This document shows positions 6,480-13,453 of a stretch of DNA of 13,453 nt, piece after piece (within the stretch, counting starts at the first letter, position 1; each line of letters starts with the position of its first letter). A model generated the notes under the pieces. The model saw nothing but the letters and a program-made list of their open reading frames with translations. It was not told the origin of the DNA and did not search any database. Source of the stretch: Syntrophales bacterium (GTDB lineage Bacteria; Desulfobacterota; Syntrophia; Syntrophales; UBA2210); NCBI GenBank assembly GCA_023230565.1, contig JALNXD010000063.1, positions 1 through 13,453 on the forward strand, given 5' to 3'. Position numbers and translations under genes: made by a program.

Positions 6480-6569
6480 ATCGCGCAGCGATTTCGTTCT
6501 TCCTCTGTGTCCTGCTAGGGGGAACACAGAGGAACCGTCCCCCTGTTCCCCCTGTTTCCCCTGTGTCCC
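6480..6569 (-). repeat. Right REP-like module, inverted relative to the left one
   Basis: Read on the minus strand from the gerC stop, G-rich repeats lead to the head GGGGGACGGTTC (6532-6543). An 11-base perfect hairpin follows (ACACAGAGGAA 6524-6534 with TTCCTCTGTGT 6500-6510 on the plus strand), then the 25-base tail (6480-6504) ending in the hairpin ATCGC-TGC-GCGAT. It abuts the gerC stop codon and may serve as that operon's terminator or mRNA-end stabiliser, since no other terminator is visible. The plus strand between 6535 and 6569 also carries several short runs of CCCCTG. Confidence 0.75.
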
Positions 6570-7817
6570 TTACTGAACGATTCCCAACAGCCTTATAGAA
6601 ACGTCAGCTTTGATGTTTACACCAACGATTGGATAGACGCTGTCCCACTTGCCTTCGATTTTTCTCCAATAAGCTGGCTCATTCGCTGCAAGTATTTGAC
6701 CAAACCGAAAAACGTCTGCGCCATATTCTTCTTGCATTTTGCTCACAGTTTGTTTACAGATCCGTTCAATTTCTTTTCCATACCCTTTTTCCAGCTTGTT
6801 TATCAACTCCTGGGAAAGCTTGGCATGGGTATGCATATTTATGTTCTCTGCATAATTTCCTTTTACTGCTATGTTTATATCAAAGGACAGCTCATTGTTT
6901 TGAATGACGGGTTTCACCTTGGTTTGTGCGCTGGTAACTTCCATGACAACAATGCCGCCTTCGTGTTCCGGGGAAGGAATACTGATGACTCCGCCTGAAT
7001 AATCGTTTTGGATGAATTTTATGGCTTCCACTTCCAATTCACTGACCCATCCTACCATCCGTCCATTTTTAAAAGCTGCACCTCCGGAGGTCTTTATTTC
7101 GTCAACGGTAGCGATAACCTTCGGCAGCACAAAATCCAGCCCTGCGTGAATAGACTTGATGACCTCTCCCAAATCCGTCTTACTAATCATTCTGGAATTC
7201 TTTGTTGCATTCATCGGTATTTTGTTAAGGTAAACAGAGGAGTAATCTTGAATCTTGGGAGTAACATCCAATATGGACTTAGCCTGGCCTTCACTGATAA
7301 ATACCTTTACAACTCTTCGCATTTCCGGATCACGGACAAAGAAGTCTATCACATTTTCTATCCCTTCTCTGGCAATCCTGTCAGACAGAATGATTACCTG
7401 AAGGTGTTCATAGTAAAGGGACAAATCCGTTCGGGACTGCATTTCACGGTTCATAGACATGAAGGAGTTTCCAATTTGCGTGATTTCCCAGGAGTTGGCC
7501 CCTTCGCCTCTCCCGTCGGAAGTCCCGCCGCTTCCTCCAGTTGATGAAACGCCGGTTTTTTTGGCGATAGGAATCTGGACCGTCATGGCGTACTGATCCT
7601 TTCCGGTATGAACCTCCATTTCCTCCAGCTTTTCTTCCTCTTTCGGAGGAGTCTCGCCTGGTGCGCCTTTTTCTTCTGCTTGTGGAGTTGGCGGGTATTT
7701 ATCGATTGCGATGCCTAGTACAAAACCACGGGTTTCAATTTCTTTCCGGTCCCAGCACCCGGACAAAACAGATGCTATTACAAAAAAAATGAGGATACTC
7801 AGTAATTTGCGTTTCAT
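6570..7817 (-). CDS. gerC: Spore germination lipoprotein, Ger(x)C family
   Basis: The 415-residue protein starts with a lipoprotein signal peptide (MKRKLLSILIFFVIASVLSG) and lipobox cysteine C21, followed by WDRKEIETRGFVLGIAIDK, the typical Ger(x)C opening. It would be anchored on the outer face of the spore inner membrane as the C subunit of a germinant receptor with the A and B subunits encoded upstream. Its ATG overlaps the gerB stop as ATGA with GGAAGGGGAG just ahead. An acidic, proline-rich stretch (about residues 41-70, including QAEEKGAPGETPPKEEEKLEE) and a following Gly/Ser-rich segment look longer than usual for the family. The C-terminal domain is intact. Germinant specificity is not evident. 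Confidence 0.92.
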   Translation of the reverse strand: MKRKLLSILIFFVIASVLSGCWDRKEIETRGFVLGIAIDKYPPTPQAEEKGAPGETPPKEEEKLEEMEVHTGKDQYAMTVQIPIAKKTGVSSTGGSGGTSDGRGEGANSWEITQIGNSFMSMNREMQSRTDLSLYYEHLQVIILSDRIAREGIENVIDFFVRDPEMRRVVKVFISEGQAKSILDVTPKIQDYSSVYLNKIPMNATKNSRMISKTDLGEVIKSIHAGLDFVLPKVIATVDEIKTSGGAAFKNGRMVGWVSELEVEAIKFIQNDYSGGVISIPSPEHEGGIVVMEVTSAQTKVKPVIQNNELSFDINIAVKGNYAENINMHTHAKLSQELINKLEKGYGKEIERICKQTVSKMQEEYGADVFRFGQILAANEPAYWRKIEGKWDSVYPIVGVNIKADVSIRLLGIVQ

Positions 7818-8917
7818 TGACTTCTCCCCTTCCTTTTCTTAAAAAAGGCGGTGATCGCAAGGGTTGGAATGACAAGAAGCCCAAGAATGGTTTGCAAGGG
7901 ACTTACCCTTTGTGGATACTCAAGCACCAGAATTCCACTCTCTTGGTACATGGCAATAAAATAGAAAACAGGGATCAGACCCCAGACCACATATTTGAGG
8001 TACTTGCTTTTAATGCTAAATAAAACGACCAGATTCCGGGTAGACATATAGTAGAATGAAACAACAGAAGCAAAAACAATTACAATCCAAAGGACTGCAC
8101 CGAAGGCCTCCAGCCGTTCCAGAAATGTACCGGGAAATTCTATTTCCTTCAGCAGAGTGAGTGTGGGAAAAATCAAGGTTAACAGATCCTTCACGCCAAA
8201 TACCCCAATGCTGACTGCAGTCAGGCTAATATATAAAACCATGGGTATAAGGATACCGGCCATATACCAAAAAATGCTGCTCCTGGTGTTATCGGAATGA
8301 CTGAAAAAATAAAGAATGAAAGAAAAACCGGTAAAATTTTGAAAACTGGGTAAGACACCCTTTAAAATATCTTTTGTGTTGTCAAACATAACAGGCTTTA
8401 AGTAAATAGGGTTGGTTTTGGGGATTGACAGCAGGATGATAGCAATAATTGTAATCATCACAAAGGGAAAAATAATATCAACCACTCCTCCTATAGTATA
8501 TAACCCTTTGAAAACAGCATAGCCTGCTACAATAGCCATAAAAAGGACCAGGCTTTGTATAGGTGTCCGATCCAGTAGAAACATTTTTAGAGCCTGGGCA
8601 AAAATCTTGAGGGACAATGAAACATACAGGATCATATATACCGAAAATGCCAGGAGCAATAACCTGCCTATAAATTTTCCTGCCACATCAAGATTGATTT
8701 CCGGAAAATCTTTGTCAGGATATAAGCTGGCAAGGAGATAGCAAGCCATTCCGGAGGCAAGTGAAAGAAAGCCGCCTAAAGCTATAGATATCCAAGCATC
8801 CTGTCCTGCTATTTGGGCAATTGTCTGCTGTGACCTCAGAATTTCTACACTTAGTATACTGGTTGTCGTAAGAGTCATTGCTTGTATAGGATTTAATCTG
8901 TCAGTATTAGTTTTCAT
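7814..8917 (-). CDS. gerB: Spore germination permease, GerAB/GerB family
   Basis: The protein (367 residues from ATG 8917) is strongly hydrophobic with about ten membrane segments, and matches the GerAB-type spore permeases of the amino acid/polyamine transporter superfamily. This is the germinant-sensing B subunit. I prefer ATG 8917 because AGGAG lies 8 bases ahead. A GTG at 8926 in the same frame would add three residues but sits almost on top of that ribosome binding site. The start overlaps the gerA stop by 11 bases and the end overlaps gerC by 4, indicating a tightly coupled operon. The family assignment is firm from topology and context; the ligand cannot be predicted. Confidence 0.9.
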   Translation of the reverse strand: MKTNTDRLNPIQAMTLTTTSILSVEILRSQQTIAQIAGQDAWISIALGGFLSLASGMACYLLASLYPDKDFPEINLDVAGKFIGRLLLLAFSVYMILYVSLSLKIFAQALKMFLLDRTPIQSLVLFMAIVAGYAVFKGLYTIGGVVDIIFPFVMITIIAIILLSIPKTNPIYLKPVMFDNTKDILKGVLPSFQNFTGFSFILYFFSHSDNTRSSIFWYMAGILIPMVLYISLTAVSIGVFGVKDLLTLIFPTLTLLKEIEFPGTFLERLEAFGAVLWIVIVFASVVSFYYMSTRNLVVLFSIKSKYLKYVVWGLIPVFYFIAMYQESGILVLEYPQRVSPLQTILGLLVIPTLAITAFFKKRKGRSQ

Positions 8918-10499
8918 TCGGCCCACTCCTATTCCTGCGTTTTAGCCTTATGATATCCTGGGGATGCAGCATTTGCGGCCGCTTTTTCATGCTCCACAAA
9001 GGGGCCCTTATTGTTGAATCCTTCCAATCGCTGGGATGATCCGTACTAATCGGCTTCATATACGATACACCAAAGCTTTTTAGTGAAACAAGGTAGATAA
9101 GGGAAATCAATAACCCCATTGAAACTCCAAAAGCCCCAAATGCAGAAGCCAGAATCATAAAAGGCACCCGGGCGATACGGGTAACCAATCCCAGACTATA
9201 GCTGGGTATTGAAAAGGAAGATAAAGCTGTAACAGATATTATGATAACCATGATGGGGCTGACAATACCGGCTTGCACGGCTGACTGGCCGATGACAAGT
9301 CCTCCTACAATGGATACGGTCTGGCCGACCACCCTTGGAAGCCGGATCCCTGCTTCCAGCAGCAGCTCCAAGACAAACTCCATCAACAATGCTTCAATAA
9401 TAACGGGGAAAGGAACGCCGGACCTTGTACGGACTATGGAGAGAGTTAGGTTTGAGGGCAGCATTCCGGGATGAAAAGAGGTAATTGCTATGTAGAGAGC
9501 CGGAAAAAGAGCGGAAATAAATAAAGCGACATACCTCGATAATCGTATAATGGTTGCGCCAAACCAGCCTTCAAAGTAATCGTCTGGGCTTTGCATAAGC
9601 ATCGGCAGAGTGACTGGCGCGATAATTGTGTTGGGTGCTCCATCAAGCAGAATTGCTACTCTGCCTTCACTGATAGCAGAAACCACTTTATCCGGTCTCT
9701 CAGTGGTTTGATACATCGGAAGAACGGAATTGGGACGTTCTGTCATCATTTGTCCAAGCTGGATTGTCGTTGCTGATCCGTCTATATCAATTGTATCCAA
9801 TTTTCTTTTTATATTCGATAATAGATTTTCATCAACGATGCCTTTAACAAAGACGATTGCTAAGTCTGCTTTTGCACGCCTTCCTATCCTATGCATGTCA
9901 ATGCAGAGGTTTGGATCCCTGAATCTTCTGCGTATCAGCCCGATGTTTATTTTGAGAATCTCAACAAAAGCCTCCTGAGGCCCTTTAACAGATGGCTCTA
10001 AAGACGGCTCACCTACTGTCCTTCCCTGATATTCCTTTGATTCAATCAAAAGCCCTTTTGCAAAGCCCTGGATGGTAAGTAAGGTGTCACCGGACATAAT
10101 TCCTAAAACGATATCATCGAAGGCAGCAGCTTCCTTCAAGTTCCCGGCACTGATCATAGAATTCTTAATCTCTTCGAAGTTGACCTGGTTTTTGTGGAAC
10201 AGGATTGCAGACTCCATAATGAGTGGTCGGATGATATGCTGATGTATCATATCTTCATTTGCAAGGGTGCCTATAAAAATCACCGCAGCTTTCATGTTGC
10301 TGCCTGCGAGGTTGAATTCTCTTGTTTTGATATCTCCGGAATTACTCATAATGTTTTTCAGCCGGTTTAGGTTGTCCTGTATGTTTCCGGATAATTGAAG
10401 CTTCTCAATGTCGGCATTATCGCGGTTTTCTGCATTGCTTTGTTTTTTATTCAATAGCTTCCTGAAAATACTTGCCATGATATTCCCCCGTTCCGGCAT
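8907..10499 (-). CDS. gerA: Spore germination protein, GerA family
   Basis: The 530-residue A subunit of a nutrient germinant receptor has a cytoplasmic N-terminal region (about 1-318) and a membrane domain of five or six segments (about 320-475). The latter includes the family hallmark LLMEFVLELLLEAGIRLPR (371-389) followed by VGQTVSIVGGLVIGQSAV. In relatives the A subunits help form the membrane channel complex that releases ions at germination. Two starts are plausible: ATG 10499 with AAAGGA 5 bases ahead, and ATG 10478 (seven residues shorter, beginning MASIFRKLL) with GGGGGAA ahead. Relatives often begin like the shorter form. It is the first gene of the gerA-gerB-gerC operon. Confidence 0.93.
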   Translation of the reverse strand: MPERGNIMASIFRKLLNKKQSNAENRDNADIEKLQLSGNIQDNLNRLKNIMSNSGDIKTREFNLAGSNMKAAVIFIGTLANEDMIHQHIIRPLIMESAILFHKNQVNFEEIKNSMISAGNLKEAAAFDDIVLGIMSGDTLLTIQGFAKGLLIESKEYQGRTVGEPSLEPSVKGPQEAFVEILKINIGLIRRRFRDPNLCIDMHRIGRRAKADLAIVFVKGIVDENLLSNIKRKLDTIDIDGSATTIQLGQMMTERPNSVLPMYQTTERPDKVVSAISEGRVAILLDGAPNTIIAPVTLPMLMQSPDDYFEGWFGATIIRLSRYVALFISALFPALYIAITSFHPGMLPSNLTLSIVRTRSGVPFPVIIEALLMEFVLELLLEAGIRLPRVVGQTVSIVGGLVIGQSAVQAGIVSPIMVIIISVTALSSFSIPSYSLGLVTRIARVPFMILASAFGAFGVSMGLLISLIYLVSLKSFGVSYMKPISTDHPSDWKDSTIRAPLWSMKKRPQMLHPQDIIRLKRRNRSGPNEN

Positions 10500-10516
10500 A
10501 ACATTCCTTTAGATGC

Positions 10517-10547
10517 TAGTATTTCCTAAAACGGACACTTGAATACA
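10517..10547 (-). promoter_or_regulatory. Possible sigma-G promoter for the ger operon
   Basis: On the minus strand TGTATT (10547-10542) and AATACTA (10523-10517) are spaced by 18 bases. They resemble the forespore sigma-G pattern (GNATR, 17-18 bases, CATANTA), which drives ger operons in Bacillus. It lies about 18 bases from the ATG at 10499. The match is partial, so this is a proposal supported mainly by the kind of operon that follows. Confidence 0.4.
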
Positions 10548-10622
10548 ATGGAAAGATAGTTCATAGTTGAAACGGGGTTTTTATAAAATAAAACAACTTT
10601 GCGTTCAATTTCCAAAAAAGAA

Positions 10623-10631
10623 TGATATAAT
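10623..10631 (+). promoter_or_regulatory. Extended -10 promoter upstream of the hydrolase remnant
   Basis: TGATATAAT is a perfect TGn-extended -10 element (box 10626-10631). GTTCAA (10603-10608) is a poor -35 match at 17 bases. It lies just ahead of the broken metallo-hydrolase gene, and could be the original promoter of that gene left next to its remnant, or could now drive comEC. The rest of 10500-10622 is AT-rich with nothing else that I can support. Confidence 0.45.
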
Positions 10632-10640
10632 CAAAAATAA

Positions 10641-10985
10641 TACAATAACGCTATCAAAACGATTGTTATTCGAGACGGGATGCAAGCTGATATCGGCGGC
10701 CTATCCTTTACATTCCGAGACATGACCCATCCGGTACAAAGCTTTGCTGCAGGAGCGGATTTGTTCCTGGCGGATACCGGGCTGCTGGAACGGGACAAGG
10801 TTCCCGGAAAATCCCCTCACCTGTCTGCAGAAGAAGTTGGAAGAATTGCAAAGGCCGCAGGGGTAAAGAGGCTGGTACTAACCCATATTTGACCGGGATA
10901 TGATGAAACGGATCTGATGGACGAGGCTTCGAAGCATTTTCCAAACCCTAATATGGCTGAGGAAGTGAAATCTTACAGCTTATAG
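10641..10985 (+). pseudogene. Metallo-beta-lactamase-fold hydrolase remnant
   Basis: The reading frame resembles the C-terminal half of an RNase Z/YhfI-like metallo-hydrolase: IRDGMQADIGGLSFTFRDMTHPVQSFA, then AGADLFLADTGLLERDKVPGKSPHLSAEEVGRIAKAAGVKRLVLTHI. Three lesions are visible. The front half with the HxHxDH zinc motif is absent. The segment expected between MTHPVQSFA and GADLFLADTG, which normally carries a GDT-type motif, is missing, consistent with an internal deletion. TGA at 10890-10892 replaces what is probably a Trp codon (THIWPGYDE in relatives). After the TGA the frame stays open and family-like (PGYDETDLMDEASKHF) to TAG at 10983. The gene cannot make a working enzyme. Confidence 0.8.
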
Positions 10986-11020
10986 GCGTCAGACTTGCAT
11001 ACATATAACCGCATATAAAC

Positions 11021-11077
11021 GGGTCAGGCTTGAAATATTCCTTTATTACTAAAAAGGGAATATTTCAAGCCTGACCC
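11021..11077. repeat. REP-like palindrome with 21-base perfect arms
   Basis: The arm at 11021-11041 (starting GGGTCAGGCTTGAAATA) is the exact reverse complement of 11057-11077, with a 15-base loop in which a few more pairs are possible. There is no T run on either side, so it is not a standard terminator. It is unrelated in sequence to the GGGGGACRGTTC modules and probably belongs to a second dispersed repeat family. It sits between the hydrolase remnant and comEC. Confidence 0.85.
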
Positions 11078-11079
11078 CC

Positions 11080-11112
11080 AACGATGCCTAACGATGTAAC
11101 GATGCAACAATG
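11080..11112 (+). repeat. Four AACRATG units before comEC
   Basis: AACGATG occurs at 11080-11086, 11090-11096 and 11098-11104, and AACAATG at 11106-11112, with gaps of 3, 1 and 1 bases. The units place ATG codons in all three frames immediately ahead of the likely comEC start. None has a good ribosome binding site. Confidence 0.7.
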
Positions 11113-11125
11113 GGGGAAAAGCAAG

Positions 11126-13357
11126 ATGAAGGGGTTCGGCGAGATTTGGGTACGCAGGCCGGTTCTGTGGATACTATTTGCCTATAGTACCGGGCTGGCT
11201 GCATCAATCTGTTTTCAGTCAGAGCCTGTTTATATATGGATTGGTATGATTGTTGCTCTTCTGGCAGCCCTCCTATATAGGAGAAAGGCTCTGTTTCCCA
11301 TGCTGCTTATACTAGTTGCGCTGTTCGGTTGCTTTCGCGGTACCCTTAATAACAAGATTGAGAATCCCCTTACACAATACTCAGACCAGCGTATAACCAT
11401 TCAAGGAACTGTAACCGGAGCACCTCAGGTTGAACCGGACAGAACAGTCTATGTACTGAACGTGAGTGCTGTATTAGCTGACGAAGCTGTTTATCCTGTA
11501 AACACCAAGGTAAAGGTCAGCCATTATCCAACCACTTACAGCCCAGTTCCCAGGAGTTCCTCGGATCCTATAAAATCACAAGAGCAAAAACCTCTTGGCC
11601 CATATGCCACAGGGGATGTGCTTCAAGTTTCAGGCGTGCTCAAAGAACCATCCGGCCAGCGAAATCCCAAAGGCTTTGACTATAAAGCCTATCTGACCAG
11701 GCGGGGAATTTACAACACCATGTCTGTTACAGGCCGCAATGCTGTCTTTATCAAAAGAGACAATTCATTTTCCGTTGACCGCATATTTGCCTGGTTCCGA
11801 AGCCGGGCGGAAACTGCATTGGATCGTTCTGTTGGCGGCAGGGAGGGAGATTTTTTGAAAGCCATGCTGCTTGGACAGCGCTGGCTCGTCGACCCTGGTA
11901 CCGGCGATGATTTTACCAGAACTGGCCTGGCTCATGTTTTAGCTGTCTCAGGCTTGCATGTGGGATATGTCGTCCTGCTTCTAGGTTTTCTGTGTTCAAT
12001 TTTTCGGCTGAAAAAATGGACAGGCTTGATCCTTCAAATAACGGCTCTGGCCTTTTATTGTGTACTGGTAGGAGCTGCGCCATCCGTGATCCGGGCAGTA
12101 ACCATGACAGTGATCTATTATGTTGGAAAAGCATTGGGTAGAAAAACGGACATCCTGAACAGCGCAGGTGTAGCTGCATTAGCCATTCTGCTGTTCAAGC
12201 CCATGGATATCTTGGAGGTTGGGTTTCAACTGTCCTTTGCAGCAGTTTGCTCCATAGCGTTGTATGAGGAATCTATTCGGCACAAGCTGGCTTTTCTACC
12301 GTCCAGGATCTCCTCTATGATTGCAGTAACCCTCTCCGCGCAGCTTGGTACGCTGCCATTGACTGTTTATTATTTCAATATACTGTCCCCGGTTTCTCTT
12401 TTGGCTAACCTGATCGTCATTCCTTTCATTGGATTTGCAGTCCTGGGCGGCTTCATACTCCTGCCTTTTGCTATAGCGCTGCCTGGTATGGCTGGTGTAA
12501 TTGGAACACCACTTAGGCTGCTTTGCACTTTGATTTTATCGTTGGCTAAACTTCCAGCAAGCCTGCCCTACTCTTATATACGTGTTATTTCACCCTCTAT
12601 GGCAGTGATGTTAGTCTTCTATGCTGTATTTTGGCTGTTGTCCAGAGAAAGGCCGGGCTTTATCAAAAGGCCATATTTCCTATGTGTCCTGTTAGCTTCT
12701 GTTCTTTTGGCAGGACATTTGGCATATGATCTGCTTGCGTCTAAAGAGCTGAAGATCGTTTTTCTGGATGTAGGGCAAGGGGACTGCAGTCTCATTCAAA
12801 CACCTGATGGAAAAAACATACTGATTGACGGCGGCGGAAGGCAGGAATTTAACAGCTGGAATAAAAGAATACTAAGCGAAAAGGAAAGCTCCAACACTGT
12901 TAATGCAGCTATAACCACCGGGAGAAAAAGAAGCGACAGTGGAAATGAAAGTATAAACAGAGCGGGCTCTGATATAGGAGAAGACACTGTAGTGCCGTTT
13001 TTACTGAAAAATGGTATTTCCTCACTCGATCTGGTTATCATGTCTCATAGCCATGATGATCATATTGGCGGGTTGCTTCCTGTAATGGAACAGTTAAAAG
13101 TACAAGCATTTATGGAATATCCGCCGGGGGAGGAGAGCCCTTCTTATCAAGTGCTGAAGGATACGCTCAAACGAAAGGGCACTGAAGTAATCACAGCAGG
13201 CAGGGGACAGTCTTATCGAATTGGAAAGGAAGTATGGTTTCATATCCTATATCCCGATGACAAGGTGGTAAAGGCGCTGTCCAAGGGAAATGAGAACAAC
13301 TATTCCTTGGTGATTCTTGTGGAGTATAGGTATACTTATAGAACATTAGTTCTATAA
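11126..13357 (+). CDS. comEC: ComEC/Rec2-type DNA uptake channel, 3' end truncated by an insertion
   Basis: ComEC forms the membrane channel that carries single-stranded DNA into competent cells. From ATG 11126 (743 residues, GGGGGA 8 bases upstream) the order is N-terminal membrane segments, a DUF4131-like domain ending near GQRNPKGFDYKAYLTRRGIY, the Competence membrane domain with its hallmark GLAHVLAVSGLHVG, and a C-terminal metallo-beta-lactamase domain with DVGQGD (from residue 548) and HSHDDH (641-646). An ATG at 11084 is in frame but lacks a ribosome binding site. Family-like sequence stops at NNYSLVILVEY; the last nine residues (RYTYRTLVL) are foreign, and the expected FLFTGD motif and C-terminus are missing. 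An insertion beginning near 13328 explains this. The nuclease-like domain is probably inactive and the gene effectively broken. Confidence 0.88.
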   Translation: MKGFGEIWVRRPVLWILFAYSTGLAASICFQSEPVYIWIGMIVALLAALLYRRKALFPMLLILVALFGCFRGTLNNKIENPLTQYSDQRITIQGTVTGAPQVEPDRTVYVLNVSAVLADEAVYPVNTKVKVSHYPTTYSPVPRSSSDPIKSQEQKPLGPYATGDVLQVSGVLKEPSGQRNPKGFDYKAYLTRRGIYNTMSVTGRNAVFIKRDNSFSVDRIFAWFRSRAETALDRSVGGREGDFLKAMLLGQRWLVDPGTGDDFTRTGLAHVLAVSGLHVGYVVLLLGFLCSIFRLKKWTGLILQITALAFYCVLVGAAPSVIRAVTMTVIYYVGKALGRKTDILNSAGVAALAILLFKPMDILEVGFQLSFAAVCSIALYEESIRHKLAFLPSRISSMIAVTLSAQLGTLPLTVYYFNILSPVSLLANLIVIPFIGFAVLGGFILLPFAIALPGMAGVIGTPLRLLCTLILSLAKLPASLPYSYIRVISPSMAVMLVFYAVFWLLSRERPGFIKRPYFLCVLLASVLLAGHLAYDLLASKELKIVFLDVGQGDCSLIQTPDGKNILIDGGGRQEFNSWNKRILSEKESSNTVNAAITTGRKRSDSGNESINRAGSDIGEDTVVPFLLKNGISSLDLVIMSHSHDDHIGGLLPVMEQLKVQAFMEYPPGEESPSYQVLKDTLKRKGTEVITAGRGQSYRIGKEVWFHILYPDDKVVKALSKGNENNYSLVILVEYRYTYRTLVL

Positions 13358-13358
13358 G
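13335..13358. other. Perfect hairpin at the left end of the insertion
   Basis: CTTATAGAAC (13335-13344) and GTTCTATAAG (13349-13358) form a perfect 10-base stem around ATTA. It contains the new comEC stop codon and directly precedes the G-run ribosome binding site of the next gene. It could be a transposase-recognised end structure or an RNA hairpin limiting translation of the transposase. Confidence 0.75.
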
Positions 13359-13371
13359 AGGGGGGGTTGTT

Positions 13372-13453
13372 ATGTTAGCTGCTTTGAGTTCTGATACAAA
13401 AGTATATGAACAGCGAAAACCCATAACAAGTCAGTTTTATAAATGTGTAGAGG
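13372..13453 (+). CDS. N-terminus of a probable IS91-like transposase (partial)
   Basis: Only 27 residues are in the window: MLAALSSDTKVYEQRKP, then ITSQFYKCVE. The start follows AGAGGGGGGG by 5 bases. The pattern (Arg-Lys-Pro, Ser, then FYKCVE) resembles the opening of the IS91-like transposases that read RPQASPLYRLVEDHFE or similar before a zinc-binding domain. It differs from the transposase at 4233-5387, so these would be two different elements. The call rests on a short match plus the fact that the gene interrupts comEC. Confidence 0.5.
   Translation, partial: MLAALSSDTKVYEQRKPITSQFYKCVE

Larger units (their letters stand above)
13328..13453 (+). mobile_element. 5' end of a second insertion element inside comEC (partial)
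   Basis: ComEC homology breaks off near 13327 and is followed by a hairpin, a strong G-rich ribosome binding site and a new reading frame whose product resembles the start of a different IS91-like transposase. The right end lies beyond the window. The left boundary is placed by where ComEC similarity ends and may be off by several bases. Confidence 0.55.

Noticed and set aside
6629..7544. Several plus-strand frames opposite gerC
   Set aside because: They are shadows of a clear minus-strand gene; their translations show no family features.
11021..11077. An intrinsic terminator for the hydrolase remnant
   Set aside because: There is no T run after either arm, and the long perfect arms fit a dispersed palindromic repeat better.

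Overview
The window looks like a chromosomal segment of a spore-forming member of the Bacillota, most likely a clostridial-type anaerobe. The evidence is a complete gerA-gerB-gerC germinant-receptor operon, strong AGGAGG-type ribosome binding sites, a clostridial-type pyrimidine-nucleoside phosphorylase, a ComEC gene, and repeats and IS91-family insertions of the kind seen in such genomes. The species cannot be named from the sequence.

Layout, left to right. (1) 1-2440: a promoter with a palindromic spacer drives a two-gene carbohydrate module, a sugar phosphate isomerase/epimerase (278-1102) and a Gfo/Idh/MocA oxidoreductase (1166-2365), closed by an intrinsic terminator. (2) 2474-3903: a decaying array of 7-base repeats runs into an extended -10 promoter for the pyrimidine-nucleoside phosphorylase gene; its best start is a GTG at 2581. 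(3) 3904-6569: the gap between two convergent genes (the phosphorylase and gerC) is filled by a two-gene mobile element, a tyrosine recombinase translationally coupled to an IS91-family HUH transposase. REP-like modules in inverted orientation flank it. Each has a GGGGGACRGTTC head, an internal hairpin and a 25-base tail. The left module holds an unusual 100-base compound hairpin. The leader of the recombinase gene contains two interleaved perfect inverted repeats and a promoter pointing against the gene. (4) 6570-10547 (minus strand): the gerABC operon, overlapping genes behind a possible sigma-G promoter. (5) 10623-11112: the remnant of a metallo-beta-lactamase-fold hydrolase gene, missing its front, deleted internally and carrying an in-frame stop. 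A second, unrelated repeat with 21-base perfect arms follows, then four near-identical AACRATG units. (6) 11126-13453: comEC, intact to the first metal-binding motif of its nuclease-like domain, then cut off by what appears to be a second IS91-like insertion whose transposase begins at 13372 and runs off the window.

The region mixes ordinary sporulation and metabolic genes with heavy insertion and gene decay in and around the intergenic spaces. The natural DNA uptake channel gene appears to be disabled. No wholly new multi-gene system is convincing. The most unusual material is the non-coding architecture around the recombinase/transposase element (3911-4192 and 6334-6569).
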